From the NCBI GenBank assembly GCA_900766195.1, contig CAAFUN010000125.1, forward strand, positions 1 to 35,994: DNA of 35,994 nucleotides, given 5' to 3'. Both the position numbers and the translations under genes were made by a program. This stretch comes from an uncultured Bacteroides sp. (lineage in GTDB: Bacteria > Bacteroidota > Bacteroidia > Bacteroidales > Bacteroidaceae). The notes below the pieces were generated by a model. That model worked only from the letters and a program-made list of their open reading frames with translations. It ran no database searches and was not told the DNA's origin. This document shows, one piece after another, positions 26,087-33,197 of the stretch. Each line of letters opens with the position of its first letter. Position 1 is the first letter of the stretch.

Positions 26087-26159
26087 ACGGGAGTAGCTCA
26101 GTTGGTAGAGCACCGGTCTCCAAAACCGGGTGTCGGGAGTTCGAGCCTCTCCTCCCGTG
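26087..26159 (+). tRNA. tRNA-Trp (anticodon CCA)
   Basis: This 73-base cloverleaf has acceptor ACGGGAG paired with CTCCCGT, D-stem GCTC/GAGC, anticodon stem CCGGT/ACCGG with loop CTCCAAA (CCA at 26120-26122), T-arm GGGAG-TTCGAGC-CTCTC, and discriminator G. The 3' CCA is not encoded. Confidence 0.97.
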
Positions 26160-26160
26160 C

Positions 26161-26205
26161 AAAGATAAATAGCTGTAAACGATGAGTTTACAGCTATTTA
26201 TCTTT
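26161..26205 (+). terminator. Perfect 20-bp stem hairpin after tRNA-Trp
   Basis: Arms 26161-26180 and 26186-26205 are exact complements with loop GATGA, beginning two bases after the tRNA and ending in a short T-run. It should terminate the tRNA transcript and may help define 3' processing. Confidence 0.85.
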
Positions 26206-26259
26206 TACAGGTCGGACAGATGTCGGACAACTAGAAAATCTGATACTAAAATAATCAGT

Positions 26260-27702
26260 TTATAATGTCACAGACTGGCTAAAGCTCTTTCCAAAGCGAT
26301 TGGTAGCAACGATTTTTGCTGTTTTAGCTTGATAATCAGGGCGTACACGGAAAAGATGCAGTGTGTGATATCCGGTAGCTTTGCCTTCTTTCATTGTCAG
26401 GTATGCCTGATCTTCATCAGCAAAAGATTCGAGCACACCAGGCTTCTCTACACCATCTTCATAATAAGTAAACTTCCACGCCGGATCATAATCCCACGCG
26501 TTTACCACCAAATACTTTGGCTGGCTTTTGAATTCTCCAGGTTTATATATACGGAACTGATAATCCAAAGGAGCTCCGGTCGGTTTAAATTGCCACGACA
26601 CATCGTCTCCATCCACAGAAACAATCAAATAGCCGTTTGGTGCTCCGCAGCGGCTGACTTCTCCTGCCCACCACGCACCGCAAGCCGCACCTATATTATG
26701 TTCATAAAGGTTAGGTGTCACTATCCTATTCTCATAATAATGAGTATGCCCAGCAAAAATATGTACTTTATAATCTTTTAAAATGTCGAATAACTCTTCA
26801 GCATTACGCACATCACCTCCTGTAGTAGACACATTAGCTGCAGGTGCATGAATATTCAGAAAAACTGTAGTACCCGGCTTCACATAGCTAAGGTCCTTTT
26901 TCAGCCACTCCAATTGTTCGGGAGTAAACTCCTCTACATATTTCCTTTGGCCTTTGTAATCAATGTCCTTCATCGTGATAATGTGCACTTTGCCAACGTT
27001 AAACGAATAGTCAGTTGGTCCGAAGTTATCATTATACACATGCTCACCATATTCATTTTTGTTCTCTGCCTGACTTAATGCAGGATATTTCAGGTCGAAA
27101 TCATGATTGCCTATTACATGGTACATCGTAGCATTCAAACCAGAAATAGCATCTTTATAAGGAGCAAACAGCGGCATAGCATCCCACACAATATCACCCA
27201 ATACCATTCCGTAAACATCCGGTGAAGCCAGGCTGTCAACAGTAGCTTTTAAGTCGGGCATTGTTTCTGTACGAAAGCGATCTAACTGCATTTCATTTTT
27301 CACCTGCGGATCAGAAATGGCTATAAACGTAAACCTGTCAGCAGGTTGATCCCGTTTTACCAACTGAAAATTATAAGTCTTCTTCTTTGTGGCATCAAGC
27401 TGGGCGTAATAACCTACAGGAAGAGCTTTCTCCACAAGAGTTTTATACCCCGATGGAACAGACAAGTAAACCAACTTGGAACGATCCGGATCGGACATTA
27501 ATTGATAGCGTCCCTTATCATCGGTCTGCGTAAAATTAACCCCATCTGTAACCACAACATTAGCTACGGGCTGTTTGTGGTTATCAGTAACCACACCCTT
27601 TACAACGATTTCTTTCTTTACCGGCTGATCAGCAGCTTGTAGTCCTGCTAAAGACAAGAGGCTAAACAGAAGAGCCAAAGACAAATAACGAACTGATTTC
27701 AT
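26260..27702 (-). CDS. Secreted calcineurin-like metallophosphoesterase
   Basis: This 480-residue protein has a signal peptide cut after about residue 23 (GLQA-A). An N-terminal beta-sandwich follows (about 30-115, IVVKGVVTDNHKQPVANVVV). The phosphoesterase core carries the metal motifs SDPQ (Asp131, Gln133 in place of the usual His), GDIVWD (Asp170), GNHDFD (198-203), HAP and GHTHYYEN. A C-terminal domain (~380-480) follows. This three-part layout is common in Bacteroides periplasmic phosphatases. It probably hydrolyses phosphomonoesters or diesters in the periplasm. The gene lies 93 bp upstream (minus strand) of nothing related; the NAGPA-like gene just before it on the same strand may share transcription. 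Confidence 0.9.
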   Translation of the reverse strand: MKSVRYLSLALLFSLLSLAGLQAADQPVKKEIVVKGVVTDNHKQPVANVVVTDGVNFTQTDDKGRYQLMSDPDRSKLVYLSVPSGYKTLVEKALPVGYYAQLDATKKKTYNFQLVKRDQPADRFTFIAISDPQVKNEMQLDRFRTETMPDLKATVDSLASPDVYGMVLGDIVWDAMPLFAPYKDAISGLNATMYHVIGNHDFDLKYPALSQAENKNEYGEHVYNDNFGPTDYSFNVGKVHIITMKDIDYKGQRKYVEEFTPEQLEWLKKDLSYVKPGTTVFLNIHAPAANVSTTGGDVRNAEELFDILKDYKVHIFAGHTHYYENRIVTPNLYEHNIGAACGAWWAGEVSRCGAPNGYLIVSVDGDDVSWQFKPTGAPLDYQFRIYKPGEFKSQPKYLVVNAWDYDPAWKFTYYEDGVEKPGVLESFADEDQAYLTMKEGKATGYHTLHLFRVRPDYQAKTAKIVATNRFGKSFSQSVTL

Positions 27703-27795
27703 AACTTTAATATCTACTCTAAATTTTGGTGTAAAGTAAGCTATAAAAACAGGGACAGATATGACAAAACCATTAAATTATATAGCGGGTAATTA

Positions 27796-28653
27796 TCATT
27801 TATAAACACAAAGTGAATTAGCCACTTTGCGCTCTCCCTGATGATCAAAAATCTTATTATCGCTAGGATGATTCAAAACTCCATTATCCGGAGCAGATAC
27901 ACACCAAAGTGTAGAGGAGCCTCCTCCATCCAAGTTAATCGCATCTTTGCCTCCAAGTACGCGGATTAGATGCGCCAATTCGGGAATATTAATACCTTCT
28001 GCTTGTCCTTTAAAACGACCATCCACCACAATAAATAATACTCTCATATCCTCAGTCACAGCTACAGCACTACGCGGATGCTTGGTCATCACAAAACCAC
28101 GATTGCAACCAGATAAATCACAAACTCTTCTATCTAAGAGCATCAAAGGTCCTGAAGCTAAAAGACTTCCCTTCTTTTGTCTATATGTTTTCTCATCTTT
28201 CCTCGTCCAAGGAATAATGGAAAGCTTTTTTCGACGAACTTTAATTGCGCCAGTGGTTACTGTGCCTAAAGTGCCGTCTTTCGTGGTATCCACTACCACT
28301 CCATCTTTCAGAAGATAACATACAGACGTACCCTCTTTTACATTAAAATACGAACCGTTAATAGCAGCAATAGCACCGGAATGCGAAGCTGCCACACTAG
28401 TAATTTCTTTGGGAGAATGAACTAACACATTAAATTTATATTTCTTTGGAGCAAATTCAAGGATAGTGACATGCTGAGGAACTCCGTACAGTAGCTGAAA
28501 ATCGGCCTCATGACATACAATTTCTTTTTTCATCAAAGTGGTTTTCCAGTTAGCAGATATAACTGCAAGAGAATCAGTAGCAGTCTGGGCATGCAGAACC
28601 AAAACTAAATTCAGTAAGAATAGCAGCAATAGGAACTGTTTTTTAGAACTCAT
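27796..28653 (-). CDS. Secreted phosphodiester glycosidase-family protein (NAGPA domain)
   Basis: This 285-residue protein has a signal peptide ending near LHAQ. The NAGPA/DUF2233 domain has the hallmarks INGSYF (about 104-109), GPLML, HPRSAVAV and the C-terminal LDGGGSSTLW. In animals the domain removes GlcNAc from phosphodiester-linked mannose. Bacterial members are secreted and act on exopolysaccharide, teichoic acid or unknown phosphodiester sugars. It is followed on the same strand by the phosphoesterase gene, so the pair could strip a phosphorylated glycan, which is an inference from adjacency. The -7 box is at 28685-28692. Confidence 0.88.
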   Translation of the reverse strand: MSSKKQFLLLLFLLNLVLVLHAQTATDSLAVISANWKTTLMKKEIVCHEADFQLLYGVPQHVTILEFAPKKYKFNVLVHSPKEITSVAASHSGAIAAINGSYFNVKEGTSVCYLLKDGVVVDTTKDGTLGTVTTGAIKVRRKKLSIIPWTRKDEKTYRQKKGSLLASGPLMLLDRRVCDLSGCNRGFVMTKHPRSAVAVTEDMRVLFIVVDGRFKGQAEGINIPELAHLIRVLGGKDAINLDGGGSSTLWCVSAPDNGVLNHPSDNKIFDHQGERKVANSLCVYK

Positions 28654-28684
28654 AATACAACGATTTAAATATTCTTATCAGAGA

Positions 28685-28692
28685 CAAACCTA
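28685..28692 (-). promoter_or_regulatory. -7 promoter box of the NAGPA-domain gene
   Basis: On the minus strand this reads TAGGTTTG, 31 bp before the ATG at 28653. Confidence 0.6.
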
Positions 28693-28805
28693 CATTATAA
28701 GTCTAAATTTCACAAGTGAAAATCCCTAATTATTTATTAGGAATCAAAAGTTATGATTCATTAATCTTGATTATGCATACGCTTGCATATTCCAAACTTA
28801 TCTCG

Positions 28806-28813
28806 TAGGTTTG
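28806..28813 (+). promoter_or_regulatory. -7 box placing transcription start at the ybaN-like ATG
   Basis: TAGGTTTG ends 4 bp before the ATG at 28818, with CTTG 20 bp upstream (28782-28785) as the -33 element. The expected start site falls on or next to the ATG, implying a leaderless mRNA. Confidence 0.6.
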
Positions 28814-28817
28814 CAAA

Positions 28818-29186
28818 ATGAAACTACTCTATGCCATCCTGGGAAGTGTATCTCTGTGTTTAGGCGTCGTAGGCATTTTTCTACCGTTATTGCCTACAAC
28901 ACCTTTTTTGCTGCTCGCTGCCGCCCTCTATTTCAGAAGTTCTCCTCGGCTCTATCAATGGCTCATTAATCAAAAATATCTAGGTCCTTATATTCGTAAT
29001 TTCAGAGAATATAAGGCTATCCCATTGCAAGCCAAAATTATCTCAATCTCTCTTATCTGGATTACAATGCTCTACTGTATATTCTTTCTGATTCCCTATA
29101 TCTGGATCAAAATTATATTTTTATTAATAGCCTCAGGTACTACTTATTATATACTCTCTTTCAAAACACTGAAAAAAGAGCATTAA
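28818..29186 (+). CDS. YbaN/DUF454 family inner-membrane protein
   Basis: This 122-residue protein opens with the DUF454 hallmark LLPTTPFLLLAAALYFRSSPR after a first membrane helix (LLYAILGSVSLCLGVVGIFLP). Two more hydrophobic helices lie at about 70-105. The function is unknown; related genes sit near haem or membrane-protein genes elsewhere. Its stop overlaps the end of the convergent phosphorylase gene by 4 bp, so the two share the 3' end. The upstream divergent gene also has a TAGGTTTG promoter. Confidence 0.9.
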   Translation: MKLLYAILGSVSLCLGVVGIFLPLLPTTPFLLLAAALYFRSSPRLYQWLINQKYLGPYIRNFREYKAIPLQAKIISISLIWITMLYCIFFLIPYIWIKIIFLLIASGTTYYILSFKTLKKEH

Positions 29187-29764
29187 ACCTCCTTCAATAA
29201 ATTATTTAAGAAATGATCTAAACCGGTACGAGCATCAGCAAGCTTATCCTCCCAATGTTTTACAGAATTCTGTCCGATAATATCCGTCACATATTTCACT
29301 GCGATAAAAGGGATGTTTTTTGCACGACAGACTAGTGCTTGTGCGTAAGCTTCCATATCCATCACATCACCTTTCACATCTTCCAATTCGGTAAGGAAAG
29401 TATCTCCTGTATTACAAACGCCATTCTTTTCCCAATGGCTACAATATCCTTTTTCTGCAAGTAATGCAGATGAGTCGATCTCATATTCCGCTCCCATATT
29501 GGCAAGCTTTTGCATATCGCGATCAATGAAATGTCTGCATACAAACACTTCTCCAAGCTGATGATGAATAGTTCCGGCCGTGCCCACATTAACCACTAAA
29601 TCCGGCTGTCCATGATTAATTGCTTCCGAAAGATAGAAAGCTGACTTAACCTTTCCTAAACCAGTACGCAAATAGCCTATTTGTACTTCTTCCCCATCCT
29701 TCAGACCAGGAAACCTCAATTCTGTAAATTCGCCTTGAAAGGCGTAAGTAACTAAAATTCTCAT
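29183..29764 (-). CDS. Family-1 nucleoside phosphorylase / nucleosidase
   Basis: This 193-residue protein has the PNP/UDP phosphorylase family-1 signatures: VVNVGTAGTI in the N-terminal half, CNTGDTFL, and VMDMEAYA with the substrate-binding Met-Glu pair near residue 136. IPFIAVKYVTD follows. At under 200 residues it is shorter than typical MTA/SAH nucleosidases (~230) and may be a specialised 5'-methylthioadenosine/adenosylhomocysteine or futalosine-type hydrolase. It is cytoplasmic. It overlaps the convergent YbaN-like gene by 4 bp. Confidence 0.87.
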   Translation of the reverse strand: MRILVTYAFQGEFTELRFPGLKDGEEVQIGYLRTGLGKVKSAFYLSEAINHGQPDLVVNVGTAGTIHHQLGEVFVCRHFIDRDMQKLANMGAEYEIDSSALLAEKGYCSHWEKNGVCNTGDTFLTELEDVKGDVMDMEAYAQALVCRAKNIPFIAVKYVTDIIGQNSVKHWEDKLADARTGLDHFLNNLLKEV

Positions 29765-30062
29765 ATTGCTTAATCAAATTAAAAACTTCTTTCAAAGATA
29801 TACATCAAATCGACATAAGCCCAATAAAAACATTATTTTAAAATATACAATTTCAGCACATCAGCATATTAGTTATCAGACATCCTATTGTACATGCAAG
29901 CGTGAGGTTACGTTTGTATGTACAACACCCGCTTCTTGTACAAGAAAAGCCATACAGTCGTACAAGTGCAAAGTAACACTTATACAACTGTTGGCTACAA
30001 CTGGAAGACAGAAGACAATAGCATTATTTTTGTGACAATATTACATTTTCACGCAAAAAGTT
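29765..30062. other. Gene-free region with clustered GTACA-type motifs
   Basis: This long leader carries repeated TTGTACA-like words at about 29888, 29918, 29936 (the 10-bp palindrome CTTGTACAAG at 29935-29944), 29957 and a variant TTATACA at 29980, spaced 18-30 bp. Related TACAA words continue to 30098. No credible ORF or RNA is visible apart from these. Confidence 0.5.
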
Positions 30063-30092
30063 TTTGTAATCTACAAGTAAATTGTATTTTTG
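30063..30092 (+). promoter_or_regulatory. Promoter of the zapB-like / zapA cluster
   Basis: TTTG (30063-30066), 18 bp, then TATTTTTG (30085-30092) fit the Bacteroides -33/-7 pattern, 20 bp before the ATG at 30113. Confidence 0.65.
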
Positions 30093-30112
30093 TGTACAAT
30101 TTTGGTATAGTA

Positions 30113-30406
30113 ATGACAGACGAAGAAAAAAAGCGATTAAGTACCTTTGAAGCCAGGCTGCGTCATCTGATCTATCTGCACGATGAGTTAAAGCGCGAAA
30201 ATGCTGAGCTAAAGCAACTTCTCAAAATAAAAGATGAAGAATACAAACAGGTGCAAGCAGAATATGGAACTTTAGAAGCAGACTATACAAACCTAAAAAC
30301 AGCAATGACAATCAGCCTTAACGGCAGTGACGTAAAAGAGACCAAACTGCGATTGTCGAAATTAGTGCGTGAAGTCGATAAGTGCATCGCTTTGTTAAAT
30401 GAATAA
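30113..30406 (+). CDS. Small coiled-coil protein, ZapB-like, in the zapA cluster
   Basis: I start at ATG 30113 (97 residues), because the promoter lies just upstream and the longer frame would begin 5' of it. The protein is an almost uninterrupted heptad coiled coil (LRHLIYLHDELKRENAELKQ ... KIKDEEYKQVQAEYG) followed by a short helical tail. No catalytic domain is present. It sits 11 bp before zapA and in Bacteroides is commonly its partner, so a ZapB-like role bridging ZapA and the division ring is likely but inferred from layout and length. Confidence 0.8.
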   Translation: MTDEEKKRLSTFEARLRHLIYLHDELKRENAELKQLLKIKDEEYKQVQAEYGTLEADYTNLKTAMTISLNGSDVKETKLRLSKLVREVDKCIALLNE

Positions 30407-30417
30407 AGAGATGATGT

Positions 30418-30708
30418 ATGAACGATAAAATAAAAATAAATCTGCAGATGGCAGGCTCCACCTATCCTCTAACCATACGATTTGAGGAAGAACAAATGGT
30501 GAGAGAAGCAGCTAAGCAGGTAGATATGCGGCTCAATGCGTATCGGGAACATTATAAGAATATAACACCGGAGAAGATTATAGCCATGGTGGCTTATCAA
30601 TTCGCTTTGGAAAATCTTCAAATGAGGGAATATAATGATACCCGACCGTATGCTGAAAAAATTGACGAGTTGACTAATATGTTGGAAGACTACTTCAAAG
30701 AAAAATAG
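30418..30708 (+). CDS. zapA: Cell division protein ZapA
   Basis: This 96-residue protein has the ZapA fold. A short N-terminal beta-rich head (INLQMAGSTYPLTIRFEEEQ) is followed by a long helix (VREAAKQVDMRLNAYREHY and IAMVAYQFALENLQM) that dimerises antiparallel. ZapA bundles FtsZ filaments at mid-cell. The gene follows the coiled-coil gene by 11 bp and precedes a structured RNA and RNase Y, an arrangement I recognise from Bacteroides genomes. Confidence 0.92.
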   Translation: MNDKIKINLQMAGSTYPLTIRFEEEQMVREAAKQVDMRLNAYREHYKNITPEKIIAMVAYQFALENLQMREYNDTRPYAEKIDELTNMLEDYFKEK

Positions 30709-30815
30709 AAGTTTCTTTGCATATTTAACAATACGTTTACATAAAAGAAATTTGCGCACTGTAAAAGAGCTCATCTTCATTGGAGGTGGACTTTTGTACG
30801 GTGCGTTTTTATTTA
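30709..30815 (+). ncRNA. Structured RNA between zapA and rny, possible 6S RNA
   Basis: The intergenic region ends in a strong hairpin, 30755-30805 (CGCAC with GTGCG closing a long interrupted stem with inner AAAAG/CTTTT pairs), followed by TTTTT at 30806-30810. That is the 3' end of an independent transcript or of zapA. 6S RNA is encoded directly downstream of zapA in many bacteria, which makes 6S a reasonable candidate. The identity rests on location and structure only, and I have not verified a 6S-type central bubble. Confidence 0.45.
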
Positions 30816-30834
30816 TATATAAAACACTTTAACA

Positions 30835-32373
30835 ATGACAGTAGTAACAATAGTGGTGTCCATTTCCTGCTTAATTGTCGGTGGAGCTTTATCGTATATA
30901 TTATTCAAATACGGTTTGAAAGGCAAATACGACAATATACTTAAAGAGGCGGAAACGGAAGCAGAAGTAATTAAGAAAAATAAGCTGCTTGAAGTAAAGG
31001 AAATGTTCCTGAACAAAAAAGCTGATTTGGAGAAAGAGGTATCCTCGCGTAACCAAAAGATACAGCAGGCTGAAAATAAATTGAAGCAACGTGAGTTAGT
31101 TTTAAACCAACGTCAGGAAGAGATTCAACGGAAAAAATCAGAAGCTGAAGCTGTAAAAGAAAACTTAGAGGCTCAACTTGGAATAATAGAAAAGAAGAAA
31201 GATGATCTTGATAAACTGCAACAACAGGAAATTGAAAAATTGGAAACAATATCCGGTCTGTCTGCAGAGGAGGCTAAAGAGCGAATGGTGGAATCTTTGA
31301 AAGAAGAAGCTAAAACTCAAGCACAGTCATTCATTAATGATATTATGGATGATGCCAAGCTAACAGCCAACAAAGAAGCTAAACGCATAGTGATACAAAC
31401 AATCCAACGTGTTGCTACCGAAACAGCTATAGAGAACTCCGTGACAGTATTCCATATTGAATCGGATGAAATAAAAGGACGTATCATCGGACGTGAAGGA
31501 CGTAATATTCGTGCACTTGAAGCTGCAACAGGAGTTGAAATCGTGGTGGATGACACTCCGGAAGCAATTGTATTGTCGGCATTTGACCCTGTTCGCCGTG
31601 AAGTAGCCCGCCTTGCCCTGCATCAACTTGTAACTGATGGACGTATCCATCCGGCACGTATTGAAGAGGTTGTATCCAAGGTACGTAAGCAAGTAGAAGA
31701 AGAAATTATTGAAACGGGTAAACGTACTACCATTGATTTAGGTATCCATGGTTTGCATCCTGAACTTATCCGTATTATTGGTAAGATGAAATATCGTTCT
31801 TCTTATGGACAGAACTTATTGCAGCATGCTCGTGAAACAGCCAATTTATGCGCTGTGATGGCTTCTGAATTAGGATTGAACCCAAAGAAAGCGAAACGTG
31901 CCGGTTTGCTACATGACATTGGTAAGGTGCCTGATGAGGAACCAGAATTGCCGCATGCACTTTATGGTATGAAACTTGCTGAGAAATTCAAAGAGAAACC
32001 GGATATCTGCAATGCCATTGGAGCCCACCATGATGAAGTAGAGATGACCAGTCTTTTGGCTCCTATCGTTCAGGTATGTGATGCTATATCAGGTGCTCGT
32101 CCGGGTGCTCGTCGTGAAATAGTAGAAGCATACATCAAGCGTTTGAATGATCTTGAACAACTTGCAATGTCATATCCGGGAGTAACCAAGACCTATGCTA
32201 TTCAAGCTGGTCGTGAGCTACGTGTTATTGTTGGTGCAGACAAGATTGACGATAAAGAGACCGAAAATCTTTCTGGTGAAATAGCTAAGAAAATTCAAGA
32301 TGAAATGACTTATCCGGGTCAAGTTAAAATCACGGTAATTCGTGAAACCCGCGCAGTAAGTTACGCTAAGTAG
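30835..32373 (+). CDS. rny: Ribonuclease Y
   Basis: This 512-residue protein is full length for RNase Y. It has an N-terminal membrane helix (VTIVVSISCLIVGGALSYILF), a coiled coil to about residue 200, then a KH domain with the RNA loop GREGRNIRALE. The HD domain has LLHDIGK (His360, Asp361) and GAHHDEVE. It is an endoribonuclease that starts mRNA decay at the inner membrane. The ATG at 30835 is well placed after the RNA terminator. Of the two membrane-tethered RNases in the window, this is the core one; the PIN protein at 2541 is the accessory one. Confidence 0.97.
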   Translation: MTVVTIVVSISCLIVGGALSYILFKYGLKGKYDNILKEAETEAEVIKKNKLLEVKEMFLNKKADLEKEVSSRNQKIQQAENKLKQRELVLNQRQEEIQRKKSEAEAVKENLEAQLGIIEKKKDDLDKLQQQEIEKLETISGLSAEEAKERMVESLKEEAKTQAQSFINDIMDDAKLTANKEAKRIVIQTIQRVATETAIENSVTVFHIESDEIKGRIIGREGRNIRALEAATGVEIVVDDTPEAIVLSAFDPVRREVARLALHQLVTDGRIHPARIEEVVSKVRKQVEEEIIETGKRTTIDLGIHGLHPELIRIIGKMKYRSSYGQNLLQHARETANLCAVMASELGLNPKKAKRAGLLHDIGKVPDEEPELPHALYGMKLAEKFKEKPDICNAIGAHHDEVEMTSLLAPIVQVCDAISGARPGARREIVEAYIKRLNDLEQLAMSYPGVTKTYAIQAGRELRVIVGADKIDDKETENLSGEIAKKIQDEMTYPGQVKITVIRETRAVSYAK

Positions 32374-32393
32374 AAAAACAATCTTTCATAAAT

Positions 32394-32491
32394 AGGGCTG
32401 TGCCTGAAGTCTTTGCAGTAAGAGGATAATCTTAATTAAACAAGATGATATACTCTTAAAGCGCAAGAAAAGACTTCGGGCACAGCTTTTT
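32394..32491 (+). terminator. Long imperfect hairpin ending rny transcription
   Basis: GCTGTGCCTGAAGTCTTT at 32397-32414 pairs with the AAAGACTTCGGGCACAGC arm ending at 32486, followed by TTTTT. Inner arms (AATCTT with AAGATG and others) extend the stem. Layout and end sequences resemble the hairpin at 10946-11059. Confidence 0.75.
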
Positions 32492-32553
32492 ATTAGGGAC
32501 TATCCCACTTTTTGTGTAAACGTTAAAACTTATAGGTAAGCGGATTAGGGTTA

Positions 32554-32973
32554 TTACTCCAGGTGAACAGTGAGCAGCATATCCTCTGCAAAAGTAAAGT
32601 GACATTTTTCATAAGAAGGAGGTCCCATAGTACCTTTAGCGTCATTGCTGAAACCATACTTTTCTGTAGGCATGCCAAATGCAGCAGTATCCAACCTTCC
32701 ATTCCCATTTTCGTCCTGATACATTGAAGCTGCATAAACGCCCGTTGGTAGACCTTTGCAAGGGATAGTCATCACCTTATCTTTCACATCTACAACAAAA
32801 GCTGCACAAGGCTTTTTCATAAAAGTCTCTTTAGAGTTATACAAAGCAACATATAATTTACCCTCAACTTTCTCAATGCCTTCAACTTTTAAAGTAAGAC
32901 TTTGCGCATACAAACAGTTTGCTATCATCTGCAGCAAACAAACTAAAGAAATCATCATTGTTCTCATTTTCAT
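32554..32973 (-). CDS. Secreted DUF2141 protein
   Basis: This 139-residue protein has a signal peptide ending near LYAQS. The compact DUF2141 beta domain shows VEGKLYVALYNSKETFM near the start, the Asp/Asn loop QDENGNGRLDT with AFGMPTEKYGFSN after it, and GPPSYEKCHFTF near the end. The Asp-rich loop may bind calcium. These proteins are secreted, of unknown function, and often sit near TonB receptors, as here. It lies 224 bp downstream of the TonB receptor on the same strand. Confidence 0.9.
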   Translation of the reverse strand: MKMRTMMISLVCLLQMIANCLYAQSLTLKVEGIEKVEGKLYVALYNSKETFMKKPCAAFVVDVKDKVMTIPCKGLPTGVYAASMYQDENGNGRLDTAAFGMPTEKYGFSNDAKGTMGPPSYEKCHFTFAEDMLLTVHLE

Positions 32974-33197
32974 TGTTTTAAAGTATTATAAATAAATGTT
33001 TATTACTATATATAGTGTATTTAATAAAATTTGATTGTTCGTAATCTCAACTTCAAACTTATAAAGCATTCTCCACTCTCTGTATCATACAAATTCCAAG
33101 CTTAAGTAGGGTGCTAGTTACATTATGTTTTTAGCAAATTCACCTACATGTGTTATGTACGCGTTTTAAGCTTTCATTATTTCTCTTCGATAATAAA

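Noticed and set aside
29918..30112. N-terminal extension of the ZapB-like protein
   Set aside because: It precedes the -33/-7 promoter and spans the GTACA motif array; the coiled coil begins right after ATG 30113.
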